A stretch of DNA of 64,000 nt, from NCBI RefSeq assembly GCF_001613065.1, contig NZ_BDBQ01000078.1:1-64000 (forward strand), in the 5' to 3' direction. This DNA comes from Nocardia miyunensis NBRC 108239. GTDB taxonomy: Bacteria > Actinomycetota > Actinomycetes > Mycobacteriales > Mycobacteriaceae. Shown piece after piece: positions 8,094 through 17,048 of the stretch (its first letter is position 1; each line of letters begins with the position of its first letter). The notes below the pieces were generated by a model. That model made no database searches, was not told the origin of the DNA, and saw only the letters and a program-made list of their open reading frames with translations. A program made the translations under genes and the position numbers.

Positions 8094-9554
8094 TCATATC
8101 CCGGCCACCCGCCGGGCGAATGCCCGATTGGCCAGCAGTGCGCAGGCGATCGCCACCACGGCGGCGATGGGTATGGTGACGATCGCCCGAGCCGGTGTCA
8201 ACAGGACCGCCCACGCCCACGGGACGACCGGTCCGAGCTGCCCGGCCAGGCCGCTGCCGCCGACCAGCGCCCCGAACACCGTTCCCACGACGCCCACCAG
8301 CAGGCCGGCCGATCGTCCGGCCGCCGCGGTGACGGCCGCGCCCAGCATGACCAGCATCGCCCCGATCACCGCCGAGACGAAGGTGCACTGCACCGCCAGT
8401 CCGAGACGCTGACCCGCGAGGATCGCACCCGCTCCGACGACGACGCAGACGACCGATTCGGTGGCCAGCAGGATCAGCGTCAACCGGACCACCAGCTTGC
8501 GCGGATCGTAGGGCCGGACGGCAAGGGCACGGAACCCGTTGCGCAGGCGCGGAATCCAGATCGCCGGCAGAACCGCACAGCCCATCGGCAGCACCAGCAG
8601 CGCGAAGAATTCGTATGCCACCCCGGGCTCGTACCGCTGCTGCGTCACGATGACCGCCGCGAGGGCGCCCACCACCAGCGCGCCCACCCAGGAACTGCGC
8701 AGAATCAACGTCAGCGCACGAATCGGGCTGTTGTGCAGTCGATCTCGGCCACCGCGGCCGGACCGCGCGAGCCCTCCGGGCAGCCGATACCGCGCCGATT
8801 CGACGGCGCTGCGCACGCCGGGTGCGAGCAGCAGCACCGGCACCGCGACCAGCGCACCGAGCAGCACCGCCACCCAGCCGTGGGCTATCCGGTCACCGCC
8901 CAGACCGACACCGTTCGCATGCGTGCCGATGAGCGTCAGGGCCGGGCGCACGATCCACGCCGGCGGGACCAGATACCAGCTCGGCGACTCGGCATACAGC
9001 GTGCCCAGCGCGCTGAAAACCAGCCCTGCCGCAGCACATCCCGCCATACCGGCGATCTCGCCCGCAACGGTCAGCACCGCGCAGTAACCGAGATAGGACA
9101 CCCACAGCACGACCAGCAGCCGTGCACCGTCCAGGACCGCCGTCCCCGCGCCGGCCTGGGCCTCCGCGATGCCCGCCGCACCGGTCGCGACGACCACGGC
9201 AGCGTGCGCGAGCAGGCACAACGTCGCGGTCACCGCCAGCCGTGCGCTGCGCAACGTCGCGGGCGGCACGGCACGAAAATCGACGCCGCCGGACCGCGCG
9301 CGCCGGTCCAGCGTGGCCATCGTGCCGGTCTGGACAGCCACGAACAGCGGTCCCACCGCGACCACCCACATGTTCAGATAGGTGAGCGAATCGGCCCAGG
9401 TCGTCGTGCCGGTAGCCGTTTGCAGGCCGACGGCCAGCACCACGTAGATCACCGCCGCCACCGGCAGCGCGAGCAACGGTGCGCGACACCAGATTCGGGC
9501 CTGCGACCGCAGCGTCTCGGAGAATCCGGGAACGAGGACACCCATCGGATTCAT
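8094..9554 (-). CDS. ABC-2 type permease, fused LanE/LanG-like immunity subunit
   Basis: A 486-aa integral membrane protein with about twelve hydrophobic segments in two similar halves (about 1-235 and 255-486) joined by an Arg/Gly-rich loop (GGLARSGRGGRDRL). It looks like two six-helix ABC-2 permeases in one chain, where typical LanE and LanG are separate. The ATG at 9554 overlaps the stop of the ATPase gene by four bases (ATGA), so the pair is translationally coupled; an in-frame ATG five codons upstream is less likely. The role would be expulsion of the mature lantibiotic from the membrane. It ends 21 bases from the convergently transcribed kinase gene. Confidence 0.75.
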   Translation of the reverse strand: MNPMGVLVPGFSETLRSQARIWCRAPLLALPVAAVIYVVLAVGLQTATGTTTWADSLTYLNMWVVAVGPLFVAVQTGTMATLDRRARSGGVDFRAVPPATLRSARLAVTATLCLLAHAAVVVATGAAGIAEAQAGAGTAVLDGARLLVVLWVSYLGYCAVLTVAGEIAGMAGCAAAGLVFSALGTLYAESPSWYLVPPAWIVRPALTLIGTHANGVGLGGDRIAHGWVAVLLGALVAVPVLLLAPGVRSAVESARYRLPGGLARSGRGGRDRLHNSPIRALTLILRSSWVGALVVGALAAVIVTQQRYEPGVAYEFFALLVLPMGCAVLPAIWIPRLRNGFRALAVRPYDPRKLVVRLTLILLATESVVCVVVGAGAILAGQRLGLAVQCTFVSAVIGAMLVMLGAAVTAAAGRSAGLLVGVVGTVFGALVGGSGLAGQLGPVVPWAWAVLLTPARAIVTIPIAAVVAIACALLANRAFARRVAGI

Positions 9555-10273
9555 GCCCGCACCCCACACAGCTCGAAGTACGAATTCTCGATGTTCCCGG
9601 TCGGCGCGAATTCGGCCAGCGTGCCCTGGAAGACGGTGCGCCCGGCCACGATGCAGCCGATGTGGTCGGCCGTCGCCGCGACCTCCGAGAGCACATGGCT
9701 GCTGAACAACACCGTGCGACCCTGGGCCGCGATGGACCGCATCAGCTCGCGCATCTGCCGGATACCGGCGGGGTCCAGGCCGTTCTGCGGTTCGTCGAGC
9801 ACCACCAGGGGCGGATCGCCCAGCAGCGCGATCGCGGTCGCCAGCCGGGTCTTCATACCGGTGGAATACCCTCCGGCACGCCGGTCCGCGACCGTGGTGA
9901 GATCCACCAGCGCCAGAGCGCGATCGATCTCCCGGTCACCGGCGCCGACCAGATGGGCGTGCACCCGCAGATTCCCGCGAGCCGACAGATGCCCGTAGAA
10001 GCTGGGTCCGTTCACCGAGGCGCCGATTCCGGCCAGGGCTTGGCGGCTCCACTCCCGGCCGAACAACCGCAGCGTCCCGCCGTCGGGTCGCAGCAACCCC
10101 AGCAGGATGGACAGCGTCGTGGACTTTCCCGCCCCGTTCGGCCCCAGGAGTCCGTACACGGTCCCGGGTGCGACCGACAGGGTGATGTCGCTCAGGGCCT
10201 GCGTCCGACCGAATTTCTTGCGTATCTGCTGCATATCGACTATCACCCGAAAAGTGTCGGCGCACAGGGACAT
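9551..10273 (-). CDS. ABC transporter ATPase, LanF-like
   Basis: A 240-aa ABC ATPase with Walker A GPNGAGKST, signature YSTGMKTRLA (variant of LSGGQ) and Walker B LVVLDEPQNGLDP, followed by the H-loop FSSHVLSE. This architecture is typical of NisF/SpaF-type lantibiotic immunity ATPases. The chosen ATG at 10273 has GGAGGA eight bases upstream; longer upstream reading has no such site, and a second ATG (10234) is possible. It is coupled by ATGA overlap to the fused permease. Expected to act at the inner face of the cytoplasmic membrane as an immunity pump. Confidence 0.88.
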   Translation of the reverse strand: MSLCADTFRVIVDMQQIRKKFGRTQALSDITLSVAPGTVYGLLGPNGAGKSTTLSILLGLLRPDGGTLRLFGREWSRQALAGIGASVNGPSFYGHLSARGNLRVHAHLVGAGDREIDRALALVDLTTVADRRAGGYSTGMKTRLATAIALLGDPPLVVLDEPQNGLDPAGIRQMRELMRSIAAQGRTVLFSSHVLSEVAATADHIGCIVAGRTVFQGTLAEFAPTGNIENSYFELCGVRA

Positions 10274-10307
10274 TCGCCGCTTCCTCCGGCGGGACGAATC
10301 CGGCGGC

Positions 10308-10331
10308 GGGCTCCTCCCACGGGATGAGCCC
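10308..10331 (-). terminator. Hairpin directly after the response-regulator stop codon
   Basis: GGGCTC and GAGCCC pair at 10308-10313 and 10326-10331, with an inner TCCC/GGGA pairing and one mismatch. It starts at the base after the regulator stop and lies 35 bases before the LanF-like start. There is no T-tract, so partial attenuation between the two genes is more likely than full termination. Confidence 0.45.
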
Positions 10332-11009
10332 TCAGCGCACCAGCCCCGCCGCGTGCGCGAGCACCACCAGCGCGACCCGATCCCGGCACTCGAGCTTGGT
10401 GAGCAGATTGCGCACATGCGTCTTGACCGTCGTCTCCGCGATGCAGAGCTGATCGGCGATCTCGGAGTTCGTGCGCCCGGTACCGATCAGGCCTAGCACG
10501 TCGAGCTCACGGGGGCTCAGCCGGACCAGGGCCTGATGCGTCCCGGTGTCCGGTCCCGCGGGCGGCTGCTCGGGCGCGGTCTGGCCGCGCCGATACGCGT
10601 CGAACAGGTGGGTGGTGGCCGTAGGGGAGATCACCGCACCGCCCGCGTGCACCGCGCGAATCGCCGCGAGCAGTTCGGCCGGTTCGCAATCCTTGAGCAG
10701 GAATCCGGCAGCGCCCGCCGCGACCGCGTCCACCACATAGGCATCGACGTTGAACGTGGTCAGCACGATCACCCGCGGGCGCGGGCCCGCGCGGGTGATC
10801 TCCCGGGTCGCGGTGACGCCGTCCATCTCCGGCATGCGGATGTCCAGCAGCAGCACGTCGACCGGTTCGGTGCGGCACAGCCGCACCGCGTCGCGCCCGC
10901 TCCGACCGCCGGGCAGGACGCGGAAATCCGGCTCGTCGGCGAGCAGCATCTCGAAGGCCGAGGCCACCAGGGGTTGATCGTCCACGACCGCGACGTTGAT
11001 CGGACCCAC
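10332..11009 (-). CDS. Response regulator, NarL/FixJ family
   Basis: A 225-aa two-domain regulator. The receiver domain has the acidic pair Asp10-Asp11, phospho-acceptor Asp56 (VLLLDIRMP), the LTTF switch threonine and the FLLKD lysine. The C-terminal LuxR-type helix-turn-helix is LSPRELDVLGLIGTGRTNSE to TVKTHVRNLLTKL. It sits inside the biosynthetic operon, between the exporter permease and the immunity ATPase. It is the natural partner of the histidine kinase encoded on the plus strand at 6915-8072. Likely targets are the promoters of the two precursor genes. Confidence 0.92.
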   Translation of the reverse strand: MGPINVAVVDDQPLVASAFEMLLADEPDFRVLPGGRSGRDAVRLCRTEPVDVLLLDIRMPEMDGVTATREITRAGPRPRVIVLTTFNVDAYVVDAVAAGAAGFLLKDCEPAELLAAIRAVHAGGAVISPTATTHLFDAYRRGQTAPEQPPAGPDTGTHQALVRLSPRELDVLGLIGTGRTNSEIADQLCIAETTVKTHVRNLLTKLECRDRVALVVLAHAAGLVR

Positions 11010-11079
11010 TCCGCCCCCCTGTACGGCTCGTCCGGACGTCCCGTCCGGTGACCAGCAGTGCTCGACCGAAAGGATAGCG

Positions 11080-11901
11080 TCAGTACTGGCCGAGTGAGCC
11101 CCGTCGCCGACTCGTGCGCAGACCCCAGCGCAGCAGCAGCGCCCCGGTGGGCACGCTCAGACATGCCCACAGCGCCAATGGCACTGCCGCGGTGAGGATG
11201 CTGCGGATACTCGCCCCGCCGAGCAGTGCGGCCCGAAGCAGATCCAGGGCCGTCGTGGTGGGCAGGAAATGGGCCACCGTACGCATCCAGCCGGGCAGCG
11301 CGTCCACCGGGTAGAGCACCCCGGACAGCAGCGTCATCGTCGTCACCACGAACCAGGTCACCGGATCACCGCGCTTGGTGACCAGGACGGTGCCGCAACC
11401 GGCCATCCCGAATCCGCCGAGCGCGACCAGGGTCAGCAGCAGGCTCACGATCACCCCGCCGACGTTCACATCGAGGCGAAATCCCAGGAGCACCTCGAAC
11501 AAGCCCATCATCACGGCCGATCCGATGGTGGTGGCCAGGCAGCCGGTGACGGCGGAGAAGATCATCATCCGGGTGATTCCCGGCGGCGAATCCGCCACCG
11601 ATTCCAGGGTTCCGGTCATCTGCTCCTCCTGCACGTATCGGCTGAAGCCGTGCAGGGCCACCGCGACGAATCCGGTGAACACGGTGCCGGACAGGAAGTA
11701 CGAGACGATATTCCCGCCGTATCGGGTTATCTCCGGAAAAGTGTTGCCGTGCTGTAGGAACGTGCCCATGAAGGCGAACTGCGCCAGCCCGACGACACTG
11801 GTCACCGCGCCGAGCACCATGGCCGTGCGATAGGTGCGCCGTTCCCAGTACAGCCGGAGCAGATAGACGCCGTATTGCCGAAACCAGTTGTGCCGATTCA
11901 T
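11080..11901 (-). CDS. ABC-2 type transporter permease (lanthipeptide export candidate)
   Basis: A 273-aa membrane protein with six predicted helices and an ABC-2 signature region (GCGTVLVTKRGDPVTWFVVTTM, then LSGVLYPVDALPGWMRTVAH). This is the daunorubicin/NodJ-type exporter permease pattern. The ATG at 11901 has GGGACGGGAAT upstream and lies 14 bases after the ATPase gene, so the two form one transporter. No peptidase-containing LanT exists in the window, so this pair is the best candidate for lanthipeptide export. It could instead be a second immunity pump. Confidence 0.8.
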   Translation of the reverse strand: MNRHNWFRQYGVYLLRLYWERRTYRTAMVLGAVTSVVGLAQFAFMGTFLQHGNTFPEITRYGGNIVSYFLSGTVFTGFVAVALHGFSRYVQEEQMTGTLESVADSPPGITRMMIFSAVTGCLATTIGSAVMMGLFEVLLGFRLDVNVGGVIVSLLLTLVALGGFGMAGCGTVLVTKRGDPVTWFVVTTMTLLSGVLYPVDALPGWMRTVAHFLPTTTALDLLRAALLGGASIRSILTAAVPLALWACLSVPTGALLLRWGLRTSRRRGSLGQY

Positions 11902-11915
11902 ATTCCCGTCCCGAC

Positions 11916-12806
11916 CTACCGCAACCACGGTGTATCGACCACCTGTTCTACCGCCATGCCGGTCGCTTCCACGAGACCGACCACCTCGGACATCTTCATC
12001 TCCGTCGGCACCTCGATCGCGAGTTTTCGCCCGTCGACGGCCGTGGCGAAGCGAGCCGACAGCGTGGTCGGGTCGAAATGCAGCTTGCGCGATCCGACGA
12101 CCGTCACGGTGCGCACCGGTTTGTGGTCCGATCCGTCCGCGATCCCCGGAGCAGTGATCTCGGCGACGCCGTCGGCGAGGGTCACCACCTTGTTGACCAC
12201 GCCACGCACATCGGCCATCTCGTGCGTGGTGAACACGGTGGTCAGCCCGTCCAGGCGACGCTGTTCCAGGGCGTCCACGACGACGGCCGTCCCCTCGTCG
12301 TCCAGATTGGCGAACGGCTCGTCCAGCACGACCACCGGGGGATCTCCGATCAACGCCCGTGCCAGGCCGAGTCGCTTGCGTTGTCCCAGTGACAGTTCCA
12401 TGAATTTCGCCCGGGTGTGAGCGGTCAACCCGACCCGTTCGATCAGGCTCGCGCGTTCACGGGAGGCGTTGGCGCCGAACCGATTCCGCAGCGACTGGAA
12501 ATAGCGCAGATTCTGGTCCACGGTCAGCCGGTAGTAGAAGGCGCGCTCGGAATACATACTGACCCCGATCAATTCGGCGATCTGCCGACGATGCCGCTCG
12601 GTGATGAAATCCGCGACTCGTACACTTCCCGCGGCGGGCAGGATATTTCCGGTGATCAGGCGCAGCAGTGTCGTCTTCCCGGAACCGTTGCGGCCCAGGA
12701 CCGATACGCAGTCCCCCGCCTCGAAACTCGAGGACACGTCCCGCAGGACCCGGACGCCGCCCGCGAACACCACGTCGGCGCCGCGGATCTCGACCAGCGG
12801 GCTCAT
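11916..12806 (-). CDS. ABC transporter ATPase (lanthipeptide export candidate)
   Basis: A 296-aa ATPase with Walker A GRNGSGKTT, signature LSLGQRKRLGLA, Walker B VVVLDEPFANLD and H-loop TTHEMAD. After the ATPase core an extension of about 80 aa follows, starting near GIADGSDHKPVRTVTVVGSR. The ATG at 12806 overlaps the lanC stop by four bases (ATGA), so it is translated with the biosynthetic enzymes, which argues for a role in export rather than in unrelated transport. Confidence 0.87.
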   Translation of the reverse strand: MSPLVEIRGADVVFAGGVRVLRDVSSSFEAGDCVSVLGRNGSGKTTLLRLITGNILPAAGSVRVADFITERHRRQIAELIGVSMYSERAFYYRLTVDQNLRYFQSLRNRFGANASRERASLIERVGLTAHTRAKFMELSLGQRKRLGLARALIGDPPVVVLDEPFANLDDEGTAVVVDALEQRRLDGLTTVFTTHEMADVRGVVNKVVTLADGVAEITAPGIADGSDHKPVRTVTVVGSRKLHFDPTTLSARFATAVDGRKLAIEVPTEMKMSEVVGLVEATGMAVEQVVDTPWLR

Positions 12807-14119
12807 GACGGCCACCGCCCGGTGAACATGCGCACCACGTGCAACGCGTCGGGTGGTGCCGCCAGCGATACCAGCGCCACGGCGGCACCGCCTGACCCGT
12901 CCAGCAGACCAGGCGAATCCAAAGTCGGACAGCTGGATTGGATGTTGTCGAAACCGAACGCCCGCTCGGGATTGCGTTGCGCGAGCAGTCCGGCGACATT
13001 GTCCGGCACCGTATCCGCACCGAGCATCGCCCGCTCCAGCACCAGCTTCCCGGCAGTGCCGTGACACAGGGTCGGATTGTCCAGGCCCATATCGTCCGCG
13101 GTCCGGCCGGAGGTGTCCAGCAGACGGGTCAGCACATCGGGATGGCGGGCCGCGAGGTGGCGGCTGTTGTGGAACGGCAGGGCGGCGCCGAGGTTGCCGT
13201 AGCACCAGGCGTATCGGGTACGCGCAGTGCCGGATTCGCTCTCGCCCTCCCGAAAACGGTGCAGCGGCACGTTCGCCGGGACATCCAGGCCCGACCGCGT
13301 CGTGGACACCTCGACCAGCAGGTCCGCGAGGCGATCGGTGGCCTCCACGACGACGTCACCGCCGATTCCACGGTCGCACGCCTGCCCCAGCGGATTGAGC
13401 ACTCCAGCGATGCCGTGCGCGAACCCGCAGTTCAAGTATCCGGCCCACAATTCGGGCCGCAACCGGCCCTCCAGTTCGCCGACCTTCTCCGGCGGGGTCC
13501 ACAGTCCGCCAGGGAAATCCACCAGCGACAGGGCCGCCAGAGTGCCGATCGCCTGCACGGCCGACTCGCCCAGCTCGGTTTCCCTTGCGGCCGTGGTCAT
13601 CACGTACGTCACGGCGCCGCACAGCCCGACGATCACGTCGTAGAAATCGGTCGACACACCGGCATGCGGATCGACGCGTTGGAGCTCGCGCCGCAGTCGC
13701 GTCGCCAGCATCGCCTCGACGTCGGCGATCGCGCGAGCATAGCGCTCCCCCTCGCGGGACAACGCGCGCAGGCAGAAGGCCAGAGCGCTTGTGCCCGAGA
13801 ACAATCCGACACCCGCCATGGAGGTGTCCGGGAAGCTCTCCGCCGCGGCGCGCACGTGATCCATGGCGCTGCGATCCCAGCCGCCGTCGGGATCCAGCTG
13901 ATCGGCGGCCGAGTACACCAGGGCCATCCCGAGATCGCCGTGCCCGATGCCGAGGGGCTGCCAGGTGATGTCGAGTTCGGGATCGAATCCGTAGGGGAAC
14001 GACATGGTCCTGGCTCGCTCGGCCTCGGTCCGGAACAGCTCGAGCAGTTCCCAGCCCTGCTCCACCGCGAGCCGTTCGGCCGGGCCGTCCGCCCTCGTCG
14101 CCGATCTATCGCCCGGCAT
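12803..14119 (-). CDS. lanC: Lanthipeptide cyclase LanC
   Basis: A 438-aa LanC-type zinc cyclase that adds cysteine thiols to Dha/Dhb to close (methyl)lanthionine rings. The zinc ligands are Cys306 (WCYGNLG), Cys352 and His353 (LCHGTAG); the 46-residue spacing between the cysteines equals that of NisC. The conserved NCGFAHGIAG motif near residue 230 supplies the active-site His235. The start overlaps the end of lanB by 14 bases and the stop overlaps the next ATPase start, so the genes are tightly coupled. Length and motifs are normal, so it should be active. Confidence 0.96.
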   Translation of the reverse strand: MPGDRSATRADGPAERLAVEQGWELLELFRTEAERARTMSFPYGFDPELDITWQPLGIGHGDLGMALVYSAADQLDPDGGWDRSAMDHVRAAAESFPDTSMAGVGLFSGTSALAFCLRALSREGERYARAIADVEAMLATRLRRELQRVDPHAGVSTDFYDVIVGLCGAVTYVMTTAARETELGESAVQAIGTLAALSLVDFPGGLWTPPEKVGELEGRLRPELWAGYLNCGFAHGIAGVLNPLGQACDRGIGGDVVVEATDRLADLLVEVSTTRSGLDVPANVPLHRFREGESESGTARTRYAWCYGNLGAALPFHNSRHLAARHPDVLTRLLDTSGRTADDMGLDNPTLCHGTAGKLVLERAMLGADTVPDNVAGLLAQRNPERAFGFDNIQSSCPTLDSPGLLDGSGGAAVALVSLAAPPDALHVVRMFTGRWPS

Positions 14120-17048
14120 CGTTGCGCCATCCCTTCGTCGTGATTTCGTTCTTGATCAGCCACATCGCCGCGAACTCCTCGGCGCGCGTCAGGCCGAGCC
14201 GGTTGCACATCAGATGACCGGCGCTCTGCGCGATCTCCGGTGTGCGAACCGCACCGACCGGCGGCGCGGTCCAGAATTCGCGCACGGTGGATTCCATCCG
14301 CGCACTCGCCGCATCGCGGACGACGGTTCGCCCGCGCAGATCCTTCTTGATGCGATGGGCCGCCTCGGCGAGTTCGTCGAGATATCCGGCGACCGCGAGA
14401 TCGACTGTGGTGCAGAGCATCTCCTCGTCGCACGCGATACCGGTCAGCCAGCCGGACAGGATCCCCGCCGCCCGTTCGATGCCGTCGCGGATCCCCGCTC
14501 GTTCGCCGGATGACGGCTCACCCATGACCGGCAGCGTCGGCAGTATCACGCCGGTCTCGCGGCAGAACAACCGCTCGTAGCTCGGCAGGCTGTCGACGCC
14601 GCCGTATCGTTCCAGTTCACGGTGGTGGATCGGCAGACAGAATTCGCCGATCGCGCCCGAGAGCCGGGCCTCGGTCAACCATTCGAGCGCTCGATCCAGC
14701 TCGGACAGCGGCCGATGTATCCGCAGCCGGAGTTGTCCGGCGGCGTTCTCCCGATACCTGACGAAGTACCACTGCCCGTCCATTTCGGGAACCGCCGCGC
14801 GGAAGTCCGCGAGGACCCGATCGTTCAGCGTGGGCGCGACCCGGACGGTGAGATAGCTCCATTCGCCGCCCGGGGCGAGCAGGCGCTCGGTGTCGGAGCG
14901 AGTGTCGAATATCGGATACTGCACGGCTCGTTGCGGTTTCATCGCCTTCGTCGAGCTCGGCACGGTGACGACGACCTCTGTCGCGTGCCGTCGCCGCGCG
15001 TCGTCACGGACCACGCCCAGGCCGTCCGGATCGGGTGCATCGTGAATCCAGCGGTGGCCCTTGGCAATCTCCTCCACGAGCAGATCCAGGTGCAACCCGT
15101 GGCGGGTGTCCAGGTGCAGCCGGTTGTCCATCTCGCCGACCAGGACGTACCGGCCCACACCGGATTCCGACAACCAGGCCGCCACCGAATCTCTCTCGGC
15201 ACGAACCGATTCCGGGCACCGCCAGCGGCGTTCGGCGATGACGACGCCGCCGTGACGAACCTCGGGGAAGTAGTGCAGGGTGTCCTCCAGATCCCCCCAC
15301 CCCCAGTACGGCCGGACGATGCCGTCGTTGGAGATGTCCCGCAGCAGCCGGACCACCTTGGCGCTGGTCTCCACCGCCACCATGTTCAGCTGCTGGCAGC
15401 GCAGCGGAGTACCGTCCGCGAGGAACAGCCGAACCCGATCACCGACCAGCCCGAGGTGTACGTCCGCCAGGCGAAGCGTATTTCCCACGCTCCCAGTGGG
15501 ATCGGCATTCACCACCAGGGTCGCGGGAAAGAATCGTCCGGTGGCGGCGACCTCGTTCACGCCGTCTCGACTACACGCGTAATCGATGTCCGCCACGACT
15601 CCGGACCCGTTCTGCGCCCACCATCGACTCTCCCAGGCGGCACACCGCCGGGCGTGCACGTCCGCCCCGGCGATTCCGGGAGTGAACCGGCCGACGGCGG
15701 TTCCGCCGGGGAAATTCGCCCCGACCACGGTCGAGGTCGGTCCGGCCGAATCCTGATGCAGCCGAAGGAAGATGTCGTATCCGGAGGCGAGCCGGTCGGG
15801 TTCGGGCAGCTCACGCAGATCGTCGTCGGTGATGACGACGGTGTCGGCATCGGCGCGTCGGGCCCGGTCCAACAGACGGCCGCGCAGCTCGCGCTGTGTG
15901 CGCTCGCCGGGACTCGGGATGCGCCGAGGCACACTGCCGAGATCGTCGTAGGCGCGCGGGAATCCGATCCCGAGTTCCTCGTCCACGACCCGCATGAGCG
16001 GCACCAGGGTGTAGCCGTATCGTTCCTGGAACTCTTCGCAGAACTCGTTCAGCGTGATGTCCCGGCTCCCGAACAGCGCGGTCCGGGCCAGGACGCGCGC
16101 GGCTTTCGCGGCGTCCTCGGCGCACCGGGCCGGAATCTCGCCCTGCACCGCAAGTTCCACGTCCACCCGCAGATCCTGCTGAATATCGCCCTCGGATCGG
16201 CACAGGTCGAGCAGAGTGCGCAACGCATCGGTGGCCTGCGCGGGCGGGGCACTCGCGTAGCGGCCGATGGCCTCGCGGATCTCGGTCACCCGCGTGCCGT
16301 CGGGGAGGCGGTCCAGGACGTCGACGTCGAAGAACGAGGCGTCCGCGGTGCTGAGCAGAACCTCGGCGTCGATCAGTTGGGTGACCAGGTTTTCCACGGT
16401 TGCGCGCGGAACGTCCGGATACCGCGCCGCGATCCGATCCTCGACGTCACGGCGCGGGCGCGGTGTCGCGGCGAACTGCCGGGCCAGGGTGACCGGTCCG
16501 GTCGCTCGCACCGAGGCGACATCGTGGGCCGAGACACTGCCGCGCATCACCGCGACGACATAGCGGCCACCACGTTCCAGCACAGCGGGATTGGCGACGA
16601 GGCCGACCGAGGGACCGCCGCGATCGCTCTCGGCCAGACGTCGTCCCAGCGCCCGGGACGCGAAGACCAACCGGCGGTGTTCGGTCGCGAGGACCGGCTC
16701 CCGGTCTCCCAGCGGCAGCATCGTCATACCGGCGAATGTGCCGAAGGGAGTGCAGCGCGAGCTCAGGCGCAGTGCATATTTGAGCAGTCCCCTGTGAATT
16801 CGCCGACGCTTCTTCAGCGCGGCGCCCGACTCCTCCGATTCGAGGACCCGCACGGTCTGGGCGGCGAGTACCGGACTGGCCAGCAGAACGGCCTCACGCA
16901 ACGTCGCGTCCGACCACAATTCCCCGATCGCCTTCGTATCCCCCCATTCCGCGGGGGAATCCGGATACCGGTCCACCGCGCCGATCGAGCACCGCAGCGC
17001 GGCGAGTTCGCCCAACGATTCCGGCAGGGGTCGTTCATCAGCCGACAT
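14106..17048 (-). CDS. lanB: Lanthipeptide dehydratase LanB (full length)
   Basis: A 980-aa class I dehydratase. The N-terminal glutamylation domain (Lant_dehydr_N) shows RCTPFGTFAG near residues 98-107. The C-terminal elimination domain (SpaB_C type) spans about 726-975, with WSYLTVRVAP, WYFVRYRENAAGQLRLRIHRP, ERYGGVDSL and the terminal HLMCNRLGLT. It uses glutamyl-tRNA to activate Ser/Thr and then eliminates glutamate to give Dha/Dhb. Both domains are in one chain, as in NisB, not split as in many thiopeptide systems. The ATG at 17048 overlaps the end of the upstream oxidoreductase gene by 11 bases; longer upstream reading lies inside that gene. The long open frames on the opposite strand of this gene are antisense shadows. 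Confidence 0.96.
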   Translation of the reverse strand: MSADERPLPESLGELAALRCSIGAVDRYPDSPAEWGDTKAIGELWSDATLREAVLLASPVLAAQTVRVLESEESGAALKKRRRIHRGLLKYALRLSSRCTPFGTFAGMTMLPLGDREPVLATEHRRLVFASRALGRRLAESDRGGPSVGLVANPAVLERGGRYVVAVMRGSVSAHDVASVRATGPVTLARQFAATPRPRRDVEDRIAARYPDVPRATVENLVTQLIDAEVLLSTADASFFDVDVLDRLPDGTRVTEIREAIGRYASAPPAQATDALRTLLDLCRSEGDIQQDLRVDVELAVQGEIPARCAEDAAKAARVLARTALFGSRDITLNEFCEEFQERYGYTLVPLMRVVDEELGIGFPRAYDDLGSVPRRIPSPGERTQRELRGRLLDRARRADADTVVITDDDLRELPEPDRLASGYDIFLRLHQDSAGPTSTVVGANFPGGTAVGRFTPGIAGADVHARRCAAWESRWWAQNGSGVVADIDYACSRDGVNEVAATGRFFPATLVVNADPTGSVGNTLRLADVHLGLVGDRVRLFLADGTPLRCQQLNMVAVETSAKVVRLLRDISNDGIVRPYWGWGDLEDTLHYFPEVRHGGVVIAERRWRCPESVRAERDSVAAWLSESGVGRYVLVGEMDNRLHLDTRHGLHLDLLVEEIAKGHRWIHDAPDPDGLGVVRDDARRRHATEVVVTVPSSTKAMKPQRAVQYPIFDTRSDTERLLAPGGEWSYLTVRVAPTLNDRVLADFRAAVPEMDGQWYFVRYRENAAGQLRLRIHRPLSELDRALEWLTEARLSGAIGEFCLPIHHRELERYGGVDSLPSYERLFCRETGVILPTLPVMGEPSSGERAGIRDGIERAAGILSGWLTGIACDEEMLCTTVDLAVAGYLDELAEAAHRIKKDLRGRTVVRDAASARMESTVREFWTAPPVGAVRTPEIAQSAGHLMCNRLGLTRAEEFAAMWLIKNEITTKGWRNDAGR

